64,000 nt of DNA. Origin: Bisporella sp. PMI_857 (lineage: Eukaryota; Ascomycota; Leotiomycetes; Helotiales; Helotiaceae). The notes under the pieces are model-generated. The model had not been told where the DNA came from. It did no database searches and saw nothing but the letters and a program-made list of their open reading frames with translations. The number at the start of each line of letters is the position of its first letter. Within the stretch, counting starts at the first letter, position 1. The position numbers and the translations under genes are program-made. Shown here one piece after another: positions 48,684 through 59,640 of the stretch. The stretch lies in the NCBI GenBank assembly GCA_021307315.1, contig JAJSPD010000013.1:868001-932000 (forward strand), given 5' to 3'.

Positions 48684-49064
48684 TCACCCGCAGGAACATT
48701 GGCATTCACAGGTTGAGTCTCCATCCTCGGAGGCTGGGATCAAATCTGTACAACATCTCCAGGCCAAACGGTCACCACTCCCCCCACCAACCACGACATA
48801 TCTTATATACCCCATCGCTTCCAACAGTACTTTATCCGGCTGGTCTTTTCCCGTTTGTTGGTTGTTCTGTTTTGCTTCCTCTTCGTTGTTGCTTCCCATG
48901 ATCTTCGACAACAAACGTTTGAGTTCCGAATTGTGACATAGATGAAGGGTCTGATACCCTGACGCACCGCCAACCTGAAGTGGAGTTGTATATCCCATCT
49001 TTCGCACAGATGGCATTGAAACTACACTTTTGAGAAATGCCAACAACACCAGCCTCTTGTCCAT
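48684..49064 (-). CDS. Doubtful small Cys-containing protein
   Basis: A 126-codon frame begins MDKRLVLLAFLKSVVS, weakly like a short hydrophobic leader, and ends CECQCSCG. An overlapping second frame on the same strand (49086-48832) also reads like protein (CSFNAICAKDGIYNSTSGWR), so at most one can be real. A GTGAGT donor lies just upstream on the same strand near 49117, which would allow a divergent spliced transcript from the ferric reductase promoter. No family is recognised. This may simply be chance. Confidence 0.2.
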   Translation of the reverse strand: MDKRLVLLAFLKSVVSMPSVRKMGYTTPLQVGGASGYQTLHLCHNSELKRLLSKIMGSNNEEEAKQNNQQTGKDQPDKVLLEAMGYIRYVVVGGGSGDRLAWRCCTDLIPASEDGDSTCECQCSCG

Positions 49065-49213
49065 AATTCTTGGAGTATATAATCATAACACATTATCGCA
49101 AGGTCTCAATACTCACTCTGCATCGACGACTTGATTTGGTTATTAGACGGTGCCGGTTTTGATATCTGGTCCGCGCTTTACATGAACTCAATCTAGGCAA
49201 CACTTACGTGAAC

Positions 49214-52051
49214 ATGTCCTTCGTATCACTCAGTATCGTCGAAAGGGGGGCAAAGTCACAGACTGTGTCGGAACTCGCAAAGCGGATATTTATACCTCTC
49301 ACGCCGACAAGTCCTCCCGGTCAAGTAGAAGCGAATACCGTTGACCCATGGCAAAAATCGGGGAAATATGCACTGGGATGGACTTACTTTTGTATTATCT
49401 TGCTTGTCTTGGTGACTATCACCAGAATCTATCATGCCTGGACTGACAAACTACGCCAAGCAATGCATAAACAAGAGGTAGAGAACTACTTGTCCCAGTG
49501 GCAACCCGAAGAGGAATATCCTATGGGCGACATGGCGACAGGCAGAACCGTGGATCAACTCTTTCCACGACAAGGCGAGAAAGCGTATGAACTCTCTAGA
49601 GGTCAATCGCATTGGTCGTCAATTGGAGCTGTCAACGATACTTTAGCATTGTTTAGGTGGATCGTTTACCGCCCTATTCCTGAGATCAAGTGGAAGAAGA
49701 GAACTATGATTAGTTTCCCGTCTTTAGCGGTAATTGGTATTCTCACCATTGCCGTTGCGTTCGTGTCACTTTACTGTTTCTTGCCACAACCTCTATATTG
49801 GCAAAGCATTGAGTTTGGATCACCACCTCTTGCCATCCGATCTGGCATGATCGCTGTTGCGATAGTCCCTTGGATCGTGGCCACTGCCATGAAAGCCAAC
49901 CTCGTATCATTTCTGACTGGTATCAGCCATAACCGCCTAGCTGTATTTCACCGATGGGGCGGATATCTATGTTTGTTCCTGTCACTAGTTCACACTGTAC
50001 CTTTCTATGTTCAGCCTGTATGGGAAGACGGAGGGAGGGCCACCTTTGACAAGCTCTTCAACAACGGTACTGGATATGTATACGGTACTGGCATCGCATG
50101 CTTGGTACCCCTTGGTTGGCTATGTATTGCCTCCTTACCAACACTGCGGAATATTGCATACGAATTATTTGCCCTCATGCACATCCCAGTTTCAATATTG
50201 TTTGTTGCAATGCTATTCTGGCATACTCAAAACTATCTCACATCCTGGAGCTACTTGTACGCAACCACTGCCATTTGGGTTCTCTCATATCTTATGAGAA
50301 TGTTTAATCTGAATTGGTTCAAGCCTTGGAGAAATGCTTGGTTAATTGGAGATGAAGCGGCAGTCACGTTGATGGCTGAGAATGCGATCAAAGTCACAAT
50401 TCCAACTCAGATGACTTGGCGGCCCGGCCAATTTGTCTACTTGAGAATGCCTGGGATTTCGATCTTCGAGAATCACCCGTTCACAATCTCCTCCCTTTGC
50501 AGCGAGGATTTCCCTTCGGAGTATGGTGATCTCTACAGAGATTGTACCTTAGTATTCCGCCCATTTGGGGGCTTCACCAAGAAGGTCCTTGAGACTGCAA
50601 TTGAAAGAGGTCCTTTCAAAACCTACCGCGCTTACCTTGATGGTCCATATGGTGGTATGCAGCGTGAGTTAGCGGCGTTCGATACTGTGATTCTATTCGC
50701 TGGAGGCAGTGGAATTACAGCTATAGTGTCACAGTTGCTTGAGTTGATTAAGCGAATGAGGGATGGAAAGGCTGTAACGAAGAAAATAGAAGTCGTTTGG
50801 GCATTGAAGAGATTAGAAGCTATGGACTGGTTCAAGGAGGAACTTCGCATCTGTAGAGAGTTCGCTCCTCCCGACACAGTCACTTGTCAATTTTATGTGA
50901 CAGCAGCGAAGAGACAAACAAGGATTGGTATGGGCGAAAGGGAGAGGGCGCCTCGGCCAATTAGCACGATGCTACATGATAAACTAGACGGTTTCGTAGC
51001 TGGCATAGCTTCGAAGCGAAATTCGGCAATGATTCGAGATGAAGCTCAAGGGGATCCTGATAGAGAGGCTGAACTAAGAGCGGAGCAGGAAGATGCCATC
51101 ACTTCGCTACCGCGGCCGAAGCACTTACAACCTAAAGTGTTCCCCCCTCCACCACAAACTTCATTCCCACCACCTCCTAATAAGGCCACCAAGCAGACAT
51201 CCACAAAGGTGGAAAGGAAGAACTCACTAAGAGCATTAGAAGGAAAGAGCGTCAAAGATAGACGACAATCCTCAGCATCTATAGCATCCGAACATGATTC
51301 CCACGAAGCAACAACGAAGTTCCTTAGTCCTCATTCATCATCAACCATAAGATCCACTCACAGGGAATTCCATTTCCCGCCACCATCACCAAGCAGCAAC
51401 TCCCCTAAGTTCAACTTTGCTCCTCCTTCTCCACGTCAAGCCTACAACCCCCAGAATTGGCCTCCTCCGCCTCCTCCGGGACCGCCACCGAGAGACGGCT
51501 ATCGGCCTGAGAGCTTCATATCTCAAGACCACAAACACAACTCCTACCAACCATCCGAATACTCCCAACCTCCATCCACATACGCCCCAACACCATCCGC
51601 ACCATCTTACACATCCCATCCTCCACCACCAGAACCACCTTCCCAGCCAGCTGCACCTGCTCCAGCCCACCTCCGGGGAAAATCGATCGACCTACATGTT
51701 CAGATCCCATCCGCATCACAGCCCGCAGCGGCAAACTTCGACTTTGGGTTCCCAACCACACCCACCGAGTTCCAGAAGAACCTCATGCGCTTCGCATTTG
51801 TGGCCCCTAAAAAGAAGGAAGGCTGGAGCACCGAGTATGGCCGACCAGACCTTGGTTATATGCTGAAAGACATGGCTACCGGAGGCGTGGATGGGAAAGG
51901 GATATTCGGACGGAGGACGTGTGTCTTTGTGTGTGGGCCACCGAGTATGCGGGTTGATGTTGCCAATACGGTTGCGCGGTTGCAGGCGGATATTTGGGGG
52001 GATGATAGTAAGGATGAGATTTTCTTGCATACAGAGAACTATGCGATATAG
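49214..52051 (+). CDS. Ferric reductase (FRE-type) with proline-rich insert
   Basis: Plasma-membrane metalloreductase that moves electrons from cytosolic NADPH through FAD and two haems to extracellular ferric iron. Single exon, 945 residues from the ATG at 49214. Membrane helices begin at about residue 55. The haem-binding helices show NRLAVFHRWGGYLCLFLSLV then HTVPF (His about 246 and 259) and FALMHIPVSILFVAMLFWHT (His about 323 and 337). FAD motif HPFTISS lies near 420; NADPH-site motif LFAGGSGITAIVSQLLEL near 494; terminal CVFVCGPPSMRVDVA near 901. Between the last two, residues about 620-860 form a Pro/Ser-rich, probably disordered insert (QNWPPPPPPGPPPRDGYRPE) that splits the nucleotide-binding domain. 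Insert length is unusual, while the flanking domain halves look intact. An upstream exon cannot be ruled out. Confidence 0.93.
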   Translation: MSFVSLSIVERGAKSQTVSELAKRIFIPLTPTSPPGQVEANTVDPWQKSGKYALGWTYFCIILLVLVTITRIYHAWTDKLRQAMHKQEVENYLSQWQPEEEYPMGDMATGRTVDQLFPRQGEKAYELSRGQSHWSSIGAVNDTLALFRWIVYRPIPEIKWKKRTMISFPSLAVIGILTIAVAFVSLYCFLPQPLYWQSIEFGSPPLAIRSGMIAVAIVPWIVATAMKANLVSFLTGISHNRLAVFHRWGGYLCLFLSLVHTVPFYVQPVWEDGGRATFDKLFNNGTGYVYGTGIACLVPLGWLCIASLPTLRNIAYELFALMHIPVSILFVAMLFWHTQNYLTSWSYLYATTAIWVLSYLMRMFNLNWFKPWRNAWLIGDEAAVTLMAENAIKVTIPTQMTWRPGQFVYLRMPGISIFENHPFTISSLCSEDFPSEYGDLYRDCTLVFRPFGGFTKKVLETAIERGPFKTYRAYLDGPYGGMQRELAAFDTVILFAGGSGITAIVSQLLELIKRMRDGKAVTKKIEVVWALKRLEAMDWFKEELRICREFAPPDTVTCQFYVTAAKRQTRIGMGERERAPRPISTMLHDKLDGFVAGIASKRNSAMIRDEAQGDPDREAELRAEQEDAITSLPRPKHLQPKVFPPPPQTSFPPPPNKATKQTSTKVERKNSLRALEGKSVKDRRQSSASIASEHDSHEATTKFLSPHSSSTIRSTHREFHFPPPSPSSNSPKFNFAPPSPRQAYNPQNWPPPPPPGPPPRDGYRPESFISQDHKHNSYQPSEYSQPPSTYAPTPSAPSYTSHPPPPEPPSQPAAPAPAHLRGKSIDLHVQIPSASQPAAANFDFGFPTTPTEFQKNLMRFAFVAPKKKEGWSTEYGRPDLGYMLKDMATGGVDGKGIFGRRTCVFVCGPPSMRVDVANTVARLQADIWGDDSKDEIFLHTENYAI

Positions 52052-52459
52052 AATGGGATAGGAAGGGTAATGATGATGTTAATTGGAAGGGACAAATGGC
52101 GTCGTGAATATACCATTGCTTATAGTTTTTTTGAGAGACATCTATATCGGGCATAATTGAGCGGCATTTTAAACTTTGAGAAATGAATGCTTAGTTCTCC
52201 GTGTCTGCACCTTTAGATTGTAAAGTCTCACAACATTGTAACCATCTCCAAGTAGCCTCGGCTGGGTTGCATAATGAGATGGACTAATTCACAAACCGAC
52301 CGTTGTGCTGACATTGTTAACATCGCTTCAGATGTGTTGTTAAGGTATTGATTGGTATGCTAATGGAAGAGAAGACTCAAGTGTCTTATTGAACATATGT
52401 CGAACCGCCAGAGTGACTAAATTTGACGCCGTACCCGGTTCCACAACACCTTACACTGG
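52052..52459. other. Convergent intergenic region
   Basis: About 400 bases between the ferric reductase stop (+) and the MRS6 stop (-). Nothing is seen beyond expected 3' ends. Confidence 0.55.
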
Positions 52460-54269
52460 CTAATACCCGCCAATATCATTATCATCATTGTCTGAATTTA
52501 TACCGGCGCGGTCCTCGAAACACATGAACTCCAGTCCTTGTCCTACCTCACCCATAATCTTCTTCCATTCTTCCTCCACATCGTTGAGCATTTCATCATC
52601 AAAGGCCAAATCCAAGGAGTCATACATCCTAGGATACGCATGACCAGACGCTAAATTCTGTTGATGCTCATAGGACAGACTATACAAAAGTTTGCCGGCT
52701 CTATCCTCTGCTATCATAAGAAATTCTGCCACTGCTGCTCCCAAAAGCGCTTTACTACTACTTGTTCGGTGAGTTGTGACATAGAGCACACCTATTAAGT
52801 AGTCAGTAAAAGTCACGTAAACGTTGTGTATCAAATGTAAAATTAAACAAGCATCATCAGACTGTCAGAGGTATCTTATCGTCAAGGTTAATCAGACAAT
52901 GTAGATAAGTATTCATAAGTTTGTTCATCATGTAATGCGCAAGAGAACAGATTAATCGCAGCAAGAACAGACGTATACTCACATTGTCCGGCTGGGCATT
53001 CGCCAGTCTCACCAGAATGAGCCATGAGATATATAGGGTGAGTCTGTACAAGGACGCTAGTGGTAAGCGTTCCTGGGGGAAATACGATAACCGACACAGC
53101 AGCTAGAGGAGCGCCTTCGATCGTACTTTTAAACAGAGACTGGAGTGGTGATGACACGATAGCAATGATCTTAGACACAACTACTTTGCTGGACGAAAAT
53201 TTATCGATGCTCGATAGATTTTGAGAAGCTGCATCTCGAATGATATGTTTGGTCTTCACCACTTCTCCATTGGAAAGAACAACCTCCACAGGTTGGTCGG
53301 CAACGGTCGTAGCAGATTTGACGCCAGCGCCGAGAACATATACACCACCACCAACGGCACCGGCTCGGCAGGCGACTTGCGCAATCTCAGCACCACCGCC
53401 CCATTTCGGGAACACAGCACCAAAACCAGGGCCAAATTTTCCAATCGAAGTAAGGTGCCTGGCTATCCTCGGTAAAGAGTATCTAACAGTCGTTTCAGCG
53501 GGTGTGTTGTATGAAAGAGTAAGAGCCGTGATTATTGTATGCAGGTTGAAAGGCAGCTGAAATTGGGAAGAGAGAAAGTCGGGCAATGAATTTTCTGCCT
53601 GAGCTTCCCAGATCTCAGGTTGGTTTTGAAAATCGACCACAAATTTCAAGAACTTCATCAGGCTTCGCTTAGCACGAAGATTGATACTCTTATTCTCAAA
53701 GATATCCTCTCGTCCATTCGGCAGACGGCTTAACATTCCCTGTAAGTCTAAGCTCGGCTTTTCGTAGATCCACCAATTGCCTACAGCTTGAAACTCAAGC
53801 TGCTTGTATATCTTCGAGGAGACGAGTTGTGCCAAGAGTTGGGACTTCGTGTATATAATTTGCGGTGAGAGAGTAAGAGTGTATGCCCGAGAGAACGAGA
53901 GCTTCTGCTCTCCCTCAGCCATCAGTTTCCATGATGAAGCATTCTGGAACGGTTGTGTTGACGATTCTTGAACTCGTCAGTCGTGTTCACACACCAAGAT
54001 GAGCAAGCCAGACTCACCAGTAGCCAACTTCTCTACCCATTCATCCGCTTCTTGCAAGCTGAATGCAGCGTCGGAGCTTCCATAATATTCATTCTTATCG
54101 AGGTGCAGAATCTTCTTTTTGGAGCGAGACAATGCTCTTCAAGGACATCTCGAGTCAGTCAGAGATGTCCTTCACTAAAAGATGATGAAGCTCACAAGGC
54201 AAGTAAGGATTGGCGTAACCCTGTTCCCTCAATCACTACATCCCAGTTTGTTTCGCTCAAGGACTCCAT
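52460..54269 (-). CDS. MRS6: Rab escort protein (Rab geranylgeranyltransferase component A)
   Basis: Presents newly made Rab GTPases to the geranylgeranyltransferase and delivers them to membranes; essential in yeast. Exons 54269-54196, 54136-54018, 53966-52983 and 52791-52460 give 502 residues. The N-terminal dinucleotide-fold-like motif of the GDI/REP superfamily is rebuilt by splicing: DVVIEGTGLRQSLLALA|LSRSKK then ILHLDKNEYYGSSDAAFSL. The second part has SRAYTLTLSPQIIYTKSQLL, YEKPSLDLQGMLSRLPNGRE (Rab-binding platform region) and FGPGFGAVFPKWGGGAEIAQ. The last exon begins VLYVTTHRTSSSKALL and ends in an acidic tail (NSDNDDNDIGGY). The last intron is long for this genome, 191 bases. REP is distinguished from GDI by overall length and the extended insertions. 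Confidence 0.93.
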
Positions 54270-54619
54270 TGTTATTCATTTTTGTTTATGAGTGAGCGAA
54301 AGATGTGACTTCTGGGCAAAGTATCAAGGAGTTTTATCTAGCCGCCTGACGCTAGGCCGTAAATGGATATTTAGGCGAGGTATCAACCATAAATTTCTTC
54401 CAGCCGATGTTGATTCTCTGCTCCTTATCCATTCAACCAGACGCACGACTCTGTCTTCCTACAGAGCTGTGTAGAAGAGAAGCCTTTCAGTAGGCTCCTC
54501 GATGTTGGATGGCAGATAAATATGGCGTCCTGTATCTACTGCTCTGGAATTAAAGCCTGAAAGATGCGGTTCGTGAAGGCACTCTACAAATCTGCTTCTT
54601 ATTTAGAACCCTGAACCAC

Positions 54620-54683
54620 CAGTTAGATAGTTGCCGCTCAGGCTAATGAATCTTCATTAGCCTGAGCGGCAACTATCTAACTG
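54620..54683. repeat. Perfect 31-bp inverted repeat with 2-base loop
   Basis: Bases 54620-54650 are the exact reverse complement of 54653-54683, with TC between. The arm contains TTGCCGCTCAGGCTAATGAA. Flanks outside the arms (about 54590-54619 and 54684-54728) still show imperfect complementarity (CTGCTTCT on the left, AGAAGCAG on the right), so the core may be part of a larger, eroded palindrome such as a hairpin MITE. No open frame or tRNA is involved. Confidence 0.92.
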
Positions 54684-55525
54684 TGAAGAACGTGGTGAGA
54701 CGCTATCGAATCTACATCAGAAGCAGTAGACTTGGATGGCATGAAGGGATTATTCAGGTATCGCCTGTTCAAGTGCTTGTCAACAGGCCTGACCACGTAG
54801 ATAATTTACTTTTGGGGTTTCTAGGATGCTAGCTTATGGAGCCATGACAATGCATTTGAAGCTTGTGTATTAAAGCCACATATCCATCCTATCTCACTGC
54901 CAAGATTTAAACCAGGCAGTGTAGCTAGACAGACGAAGTAGCCAATGTGCCTCAATCTCCGGACAGGGTAATAGTATTCAGCTTCATCCACACTGTGGAT
55001 AGAAAGCTATCATTCCCAGTAGATACAAAGTCTCGCCTGGGTTTCAGGGTTTCTTCAGGTAGTAAGATGCGCCAAGAAGTGACTTCGTATCTGACTAGGT
55101 AGTTACCTATTCTGTTGGATGATTCACGCACATGAACCGATAGAAGAGGGAATGCCTATATAGCCGCGCTGAGTCCTCAAGACCACTTACAAAAACAACG
55201 TACTCTTTAAAGTCAATATTGCGGCATCTATGTCTGTATGTTACGTAGATGAAACCTTGGGCACTGCCTTCCGTCATGTGAGCCTATCGAATCTACTCCG
55301 TTCTTTTCTTGACCCAGTGGAACCCTCGCCTGCTATTCAGGATTCGTTTGGTCTGATCTATCTACTTCTCCTCTCCCACCATATTGTCCAAATCTACGAG
55401 CTCCGTTGCCTCTTTTACAAACACGCCGAAACCATTGTTCCACCTCAGAACAATAGCTCAAGCCTCGGAGTCCCTAGCATTCCCTGGTCCAACATCGTCC
55501 TATACTTCTTTTTCTCCCATCGAGA

Positions 55526-55546
55526 CCCCCCCCCCCCCCCCCCCCC
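55526..55546. repeat. Run of 21 cytosines
   Basis: Uninterrupted poly-C of 21 bases in intergenic DNA, length possibly affected by sequencing error. Confidence 0.9.
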
Positions 55547-55726
55547 AACTTTGAATATTTTACGGGTTATGGAGGTTCACAACCTTTGCCTTCGCCAGAA
55601 ACTTCCATCGCTGATACACAATGGGGCAAATACCACGACGCCTGTCGCACAGGCTAGATATTGGAGCACTGCAAGCTACCTGAGCCACCATCACCGCACG
55701 TGTAGCGAGAAAGCGATGGTCCAGCC

Positions 55727-56875
55727 ATGTTGGCCATGTGCTGTCGCATGCTTGCAAAGAACAAGATGCACCCGGACTACAAGGACCACAATTCCCCAGC
55801 TTATCCTCCCAAGGAAAGGATGGTGGAAGCATTAGAAGCAGCGAAAAAACTGTTTGCTCAGCCGCAAGTGCCAATTTCTGGGTGGAAATATGATGCAAAA
55901 GCGCCCAAGAAGCATTCGTACCTGCCGTGCCGACGATTAGTGGTTGATCTCGCGATCCGTGTGGGACAGTTGCAGACCACCGCCGACGTGATCGCAGGTG
56001 GGCTAAATAGTGACCGCTTCATGAGTGGTGCAGCCTTGGAGGACTACCTCAACGTACCAGGGATCTATGATGTTTTGCCTCTTCTGGCAAAGAAAGGCAA
56101 AGCGGGCAACCCGTTCTATATTGAAAAGAACGATGCGGAGACGGTGGCGAGCGAGATCACCAAAACGGTAAAGTTGAGGGTCCAAGAAGGGCGCCAGTGG
56201 TCTCTGGCGCCGGAGAAGGTAGGATGGAAGGAGCTATTAGATAGGCTTGCAAAGGGTGCATGGGTCGTAAATGAAAAACACTATCGAGCCAATAATGTTA
56301 TCTCTGCAGAAGGGATCCTATTTCCTCCTGCAACCGAAAGAGAGATTGAAGTTGTGGAGAAAGAGCTTGCGGGCTCCCTGCGGATTTTAAAGAGATGCTC
56401 AAAGTTTCAAATGGGTGAAATTATTCCTCTTTCCAGTATATCTGATTGACCTGCCTATCGGAATACTGCCTACTGGATAAATTCTAGATTCAAAGGAGGT
56501 TGGCACTTGTTTGCTGGAGGAATAGCGGGGATTCAAGGCATTACCTCCGAAGATACAATCCTCGAGCTACTATTCAAGACTATATTAGCATAGGCATGGA
56601 GTGGAATGAAGACGCTGAGGTGAATGTGGTTAAGATGGACCCCGCCTCGGAGTGCGATGGCTATGAGCATTGCATTATCCCACTGGCCGTATGGAAAGTA
56701 AGTACACTGGGTAAAGAATGCCAATGAAGGGGATTATCGATACGGACACGCTGTAGCTTGGTCAGAGTGGAGTAGTTGGAATTCCGTACGGGACTGGGTT
56801 GCGGATTGCGTAGAGGAGGTAGAAGGTATGGTCGTGAAAGGAGAAAGGGTTGACTATGATTGCAATGAAATCTGA
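55727..56875 (+). pseudogene. Smi1/Knr4-like protein with multiple frameshifts
   Basis: Smi1/Knr4 proteins are regulators that in yeast link cell-wall synthesis to signalling. The first 210 residues from 55727 are open (MLAMCCRMLAKNKMHPDYKD ... ATEREIEVVEKELAG). The domain then continues in other frames: LPADFKEMLKVSNG, a likely intron (GTGAAA to TTCTAG, about 56411-56487), FKGGWHLFAGGIAGIQGITS, a shift near 56570 to QDYISIGMEWNEDAEV and VVKMDPASECDGYEHCIIPL, and a further shift near 56700 to NEGDYRYGHAVAWSEWSSWN then VRDWVADCVEEVEGMV, ending at a TGA at 56873. Shifts near 56365, 56570 and 56700 lack usable splice sites (the last gap, about 35 bases, is too short for an intron here), so the gene is probably broken. 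Sequencing errors are the alternative. The true start may lie further upstream. Confidence 0.65.
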
Positions 56876-57470
56876 CCCGTTGGATCGGTATAAACGAAAG
56901 TATTGCCCCCATAGATGAAGGTTCGTATTGAGCAATAATGACAGCAGAACTCGAGTCACATGGGAATTAACATAAGTCAATTGCCCAACGGAGCCACTAT
57001 ACTAATTTCTAAGGAGGTATTAAAAGGCTGGTCTTGACGACAGGATAACCAGGAGTAATCGTAAGCACACAGATCTTATACATGCACGTATTAAGTACGA
57101 AAGCAGAGTGATATGTGATGTACATCCTCCAATTCCTTCATAAATGAGAGTCTTGTGTATAAATCTGCAAATAGCCCTGTTTTCGTGCCCGCATGCCATG
57201 TCATCAGTTCATATCCATATCCATATCCAGACACTAAGAAAAGACCAATGACCGTTCAATAAAATAATATGCCCAAATAAATGTGTAGGACCGCATGACT
57301 GTTGCCTACGCAAGCTCCCTGAAAGTTTCGTTTTGTTGCCCAATTTATGAACTTCAACAAGACGAATAACCACCCAAATCAACCTCTGCGCCTAGCAATC
57401 GAATATGGCATAAGACCAATCATAACTCATAAACTCGTAAGAAATCCTACATCAAAACACCCTTCATACA
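56876..57470. other. Convergent intergenic region
   Basis: About 600 bases between the Smi1-like pseudogene (+) and the PPS1 stop (-). No gene or repeat was recognised. Confidence 0.55.
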
Positions 57471-59640
57471 TCACCTTGCATACGGCTTGTTCATCGCAGC
57501 CACCTCACGTGCAATATCTGGCCACTCTAATTCCCGCTTGAACGGCTCCTCGGAATTTTTTGCACCTCGTAATTTCTCTTCCCACTTTAGTAATTCGTAA
57601 GAGAACCGTAGATGTGGTTGAATAATGACGTTTAGTCGTCTAGCGCGGACAAAACAGTAAGCACGAGGAAAGGAAAGGCCCATACTCCGCATCACTTCCG
57701 CTATACAAATTGTCGCTGATCGAGAAACACCTACGCGGCAATGGACTAATGTCGCCGTTTTGTTGGCTCTCCCTCGATCTATTCCAGGTCAAGTCAGATT
57801 GGGCTACCGTTGATGGGCAGGGAAACGAACCGATAAATCCTAGACACCTTTCAAACTCGTCTGTCAGAGGATCGACCCCATTATCTTGCACTCTTTGTAC
57901 AGTCATCACATTATCTAGTCCCCATCTCTGTTCCTCCCTGTCTTTCCAAGATGCAGTTTCTCCAACGCTCAAGATCTGACGTATGCCCATCTTCCTTAGT
58001 AGATCAGGGTTGTTTGCATGGCCTAGGTTCCCCAGATACATATAATCTGTGATGCGCGAAGGCAAAGATCCATCCATCTGTTTGATCCATTCTGGCTCTT
58101 CCTTCGCGAGGTTCGTAATCTCAATTAATGACTTATTTGCATTTTTGGGTGACTCTGAGAGCAGACGAGGCGCAATAGATGTCAAAAAGGCAACGTCTGA
58201 CGGATAGGCAAAAAAATTACGTTGCTTGGAGATGTGGAGATCAAGCCATGCTGTAGGAACAGGAAGCCCTGTAACATAGGTAAAGTAGGACAAGGCGAGT
58301 AGTGTTGACTCGGTATAGCCGTCTGTACAGTGTATAAGAATCTTGCGTTTACGTATTTGCGAAGATTTCGGGGATAGCGGTTCTAGGGGCATTGGAGAAT
58401 CGCCTTCAGCATCCGTCTCCGGTCTAACACTTGTTGCTGGGATAATACCGTGAGAAAGGTTGTAGAGCCACCTGCAAGTTTCGAGAACGCCATCAGCTTC
58501 GGCATGCGACCAGGTGGGCGGCATAATACTCCCAGATGAAGGAAATTCGAGATATGTTAGCGAGGCTTTGTCTTCTCCTTCGGCAATGGCTTGAAGAGCA
58601 AGTGGATTCAGCCGTCCAAGGTCACTGCATTCGATGAGTATATCGTACTGCTCATCACTTCCAAGAACTGTCGGGTCTACTGCAGTATCAGGCGTTGGCC
58701 CTACCCAAACGTTATGATCTATCTCCGATGCTTTCGTCATAGCACACATCTCGATTCTTTCCTGATGGGAAAAATCTAGCACCGCTCCGGTCATCTGTCC
58801 TTGGGAGTTGATAGCCACAAAATCTGGATGGTTTTTCTCAAATTGACTGAACGGACTCACGCACACAAAAGTGTTGTACTGAGGTAATTCATGGCCTTTC
58901 TCCACGTGTGATTCAAACCATGACCGCTGTGCCGTAGCAACATCTTTTGACAACTTGCGGACCTCCACATCATCGTCACCATAGATGATTATGTCCGACA
59001 GCATCGCTGATTTTGCTGCTTGAATCTGAAAATTGCGAACAGAAAAGCCCTCTCTAGGATCGACTTCTTTAAAAGTCGCCCCAGTGGTGGCTTCGAGAAG
59101 GAACTCCTCTGGGGCAATTGCACCTTTCAATCTAGAGGTGGTCAAATCTCCTCCCGCCTTAACAATTGTCAAACCACGCAGGCATTTTGGCGTCTTTCGA
59201 AGATTTCTGCGCCGTGCAATGAAGAAGGCTTGCTGAATATGGTTGGCTGGGTGCAAACCATGGAACCATGGGAAGACCTGTGACGCATCTGGCAAAGGTT
59301 GTCCCGCAACATGCTGCAGAGCTGCCACCACTCCCGCGGCATCAATTTCATAGACAATCAGATTTCCTATGGATCTGAGTTTATAATTCTCTGGCGGATA
59401 GAGAAGTGAGCGTGGGGCGAGGAGTATTTCTTTGGATGGTGGAGATTGAGGAGGGGTATCTGGTTTCTGAGACGGCGCAGGGCCCGGAGGACAGATGGGT
59501 AAGTGTTTGTTTGGGATCGGCAAAGGACATGCTGCAGAGGTATTGATGCTATCAAGACTGAGGGTTGGCGTCAAAGGGTGGGGAGAAGATGTGCGAGTAT
59601 GCCCCGACGGGATCGGGCGTGGGAGCGCAATTGTAGCCAT
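57471..59640 (-). CDS. PPS1: Dual-specificity protein phosphatase PPS1
   Basis: Protein phosphatase acting on phospho-Tyr and phospho-Ser/Thr; yeast Pps1 has a role in S phase. Exons 59640-57831 and 57778-57471 give 705 residues. The N-terminal 75 residues are Pro/Ser-rich. A long fungal PPS1 region follows, including YKLRSIGNLIVYEIDAAGV, QVFPWFHGLHPANHIQQAFF and the C-terminal-half segment KILIHCTDGYTESTLLALSY, a non-standard second phosphatase-like loop. The dual-specificity domain starts SRITDYMYLGNLGHANNPDL and has the catalytic P-loop HCRVGVSRSAT (Cys617, Arg623), finished after splicing of the 52-base intron with donor GTTCGT. Start at 59640 is the first ATG of the frame. Confidence 0.93.

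Larger units (their letters stand above)
46988..49213. other. Long intergenic region upstream of the ferric reductase
   Basis: About 2.2 kb. It contains a short tandem repeat at 47404, pyrimidine-rich stretches and only short open frames. A minus-strand frame at 48684-49064 is listed separately as doubtful. The right end is the ferric reductase promoter; iron-responsive GATA sites could be expected there but were not established. Confidence 0.45.
54270..55726. other. Intergenic region with hairpin and poly-C run
   Basis: About 1.45 kb that holds the MRS6 promoter at the left, the perfect inverted repeat at 54620-54683 and a run of 21 C at 55526-55546. Open frames at 54292-54474 and 55230-55835 have no recognisable domain. 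Confidence 0.5.

Noticed and set aside
54620..54683. Hairpin as a transcription terminator
   Set aside because: Fungal genes do not use intrinsic hairpin terminators, and the repeat is not placed at a gene end.
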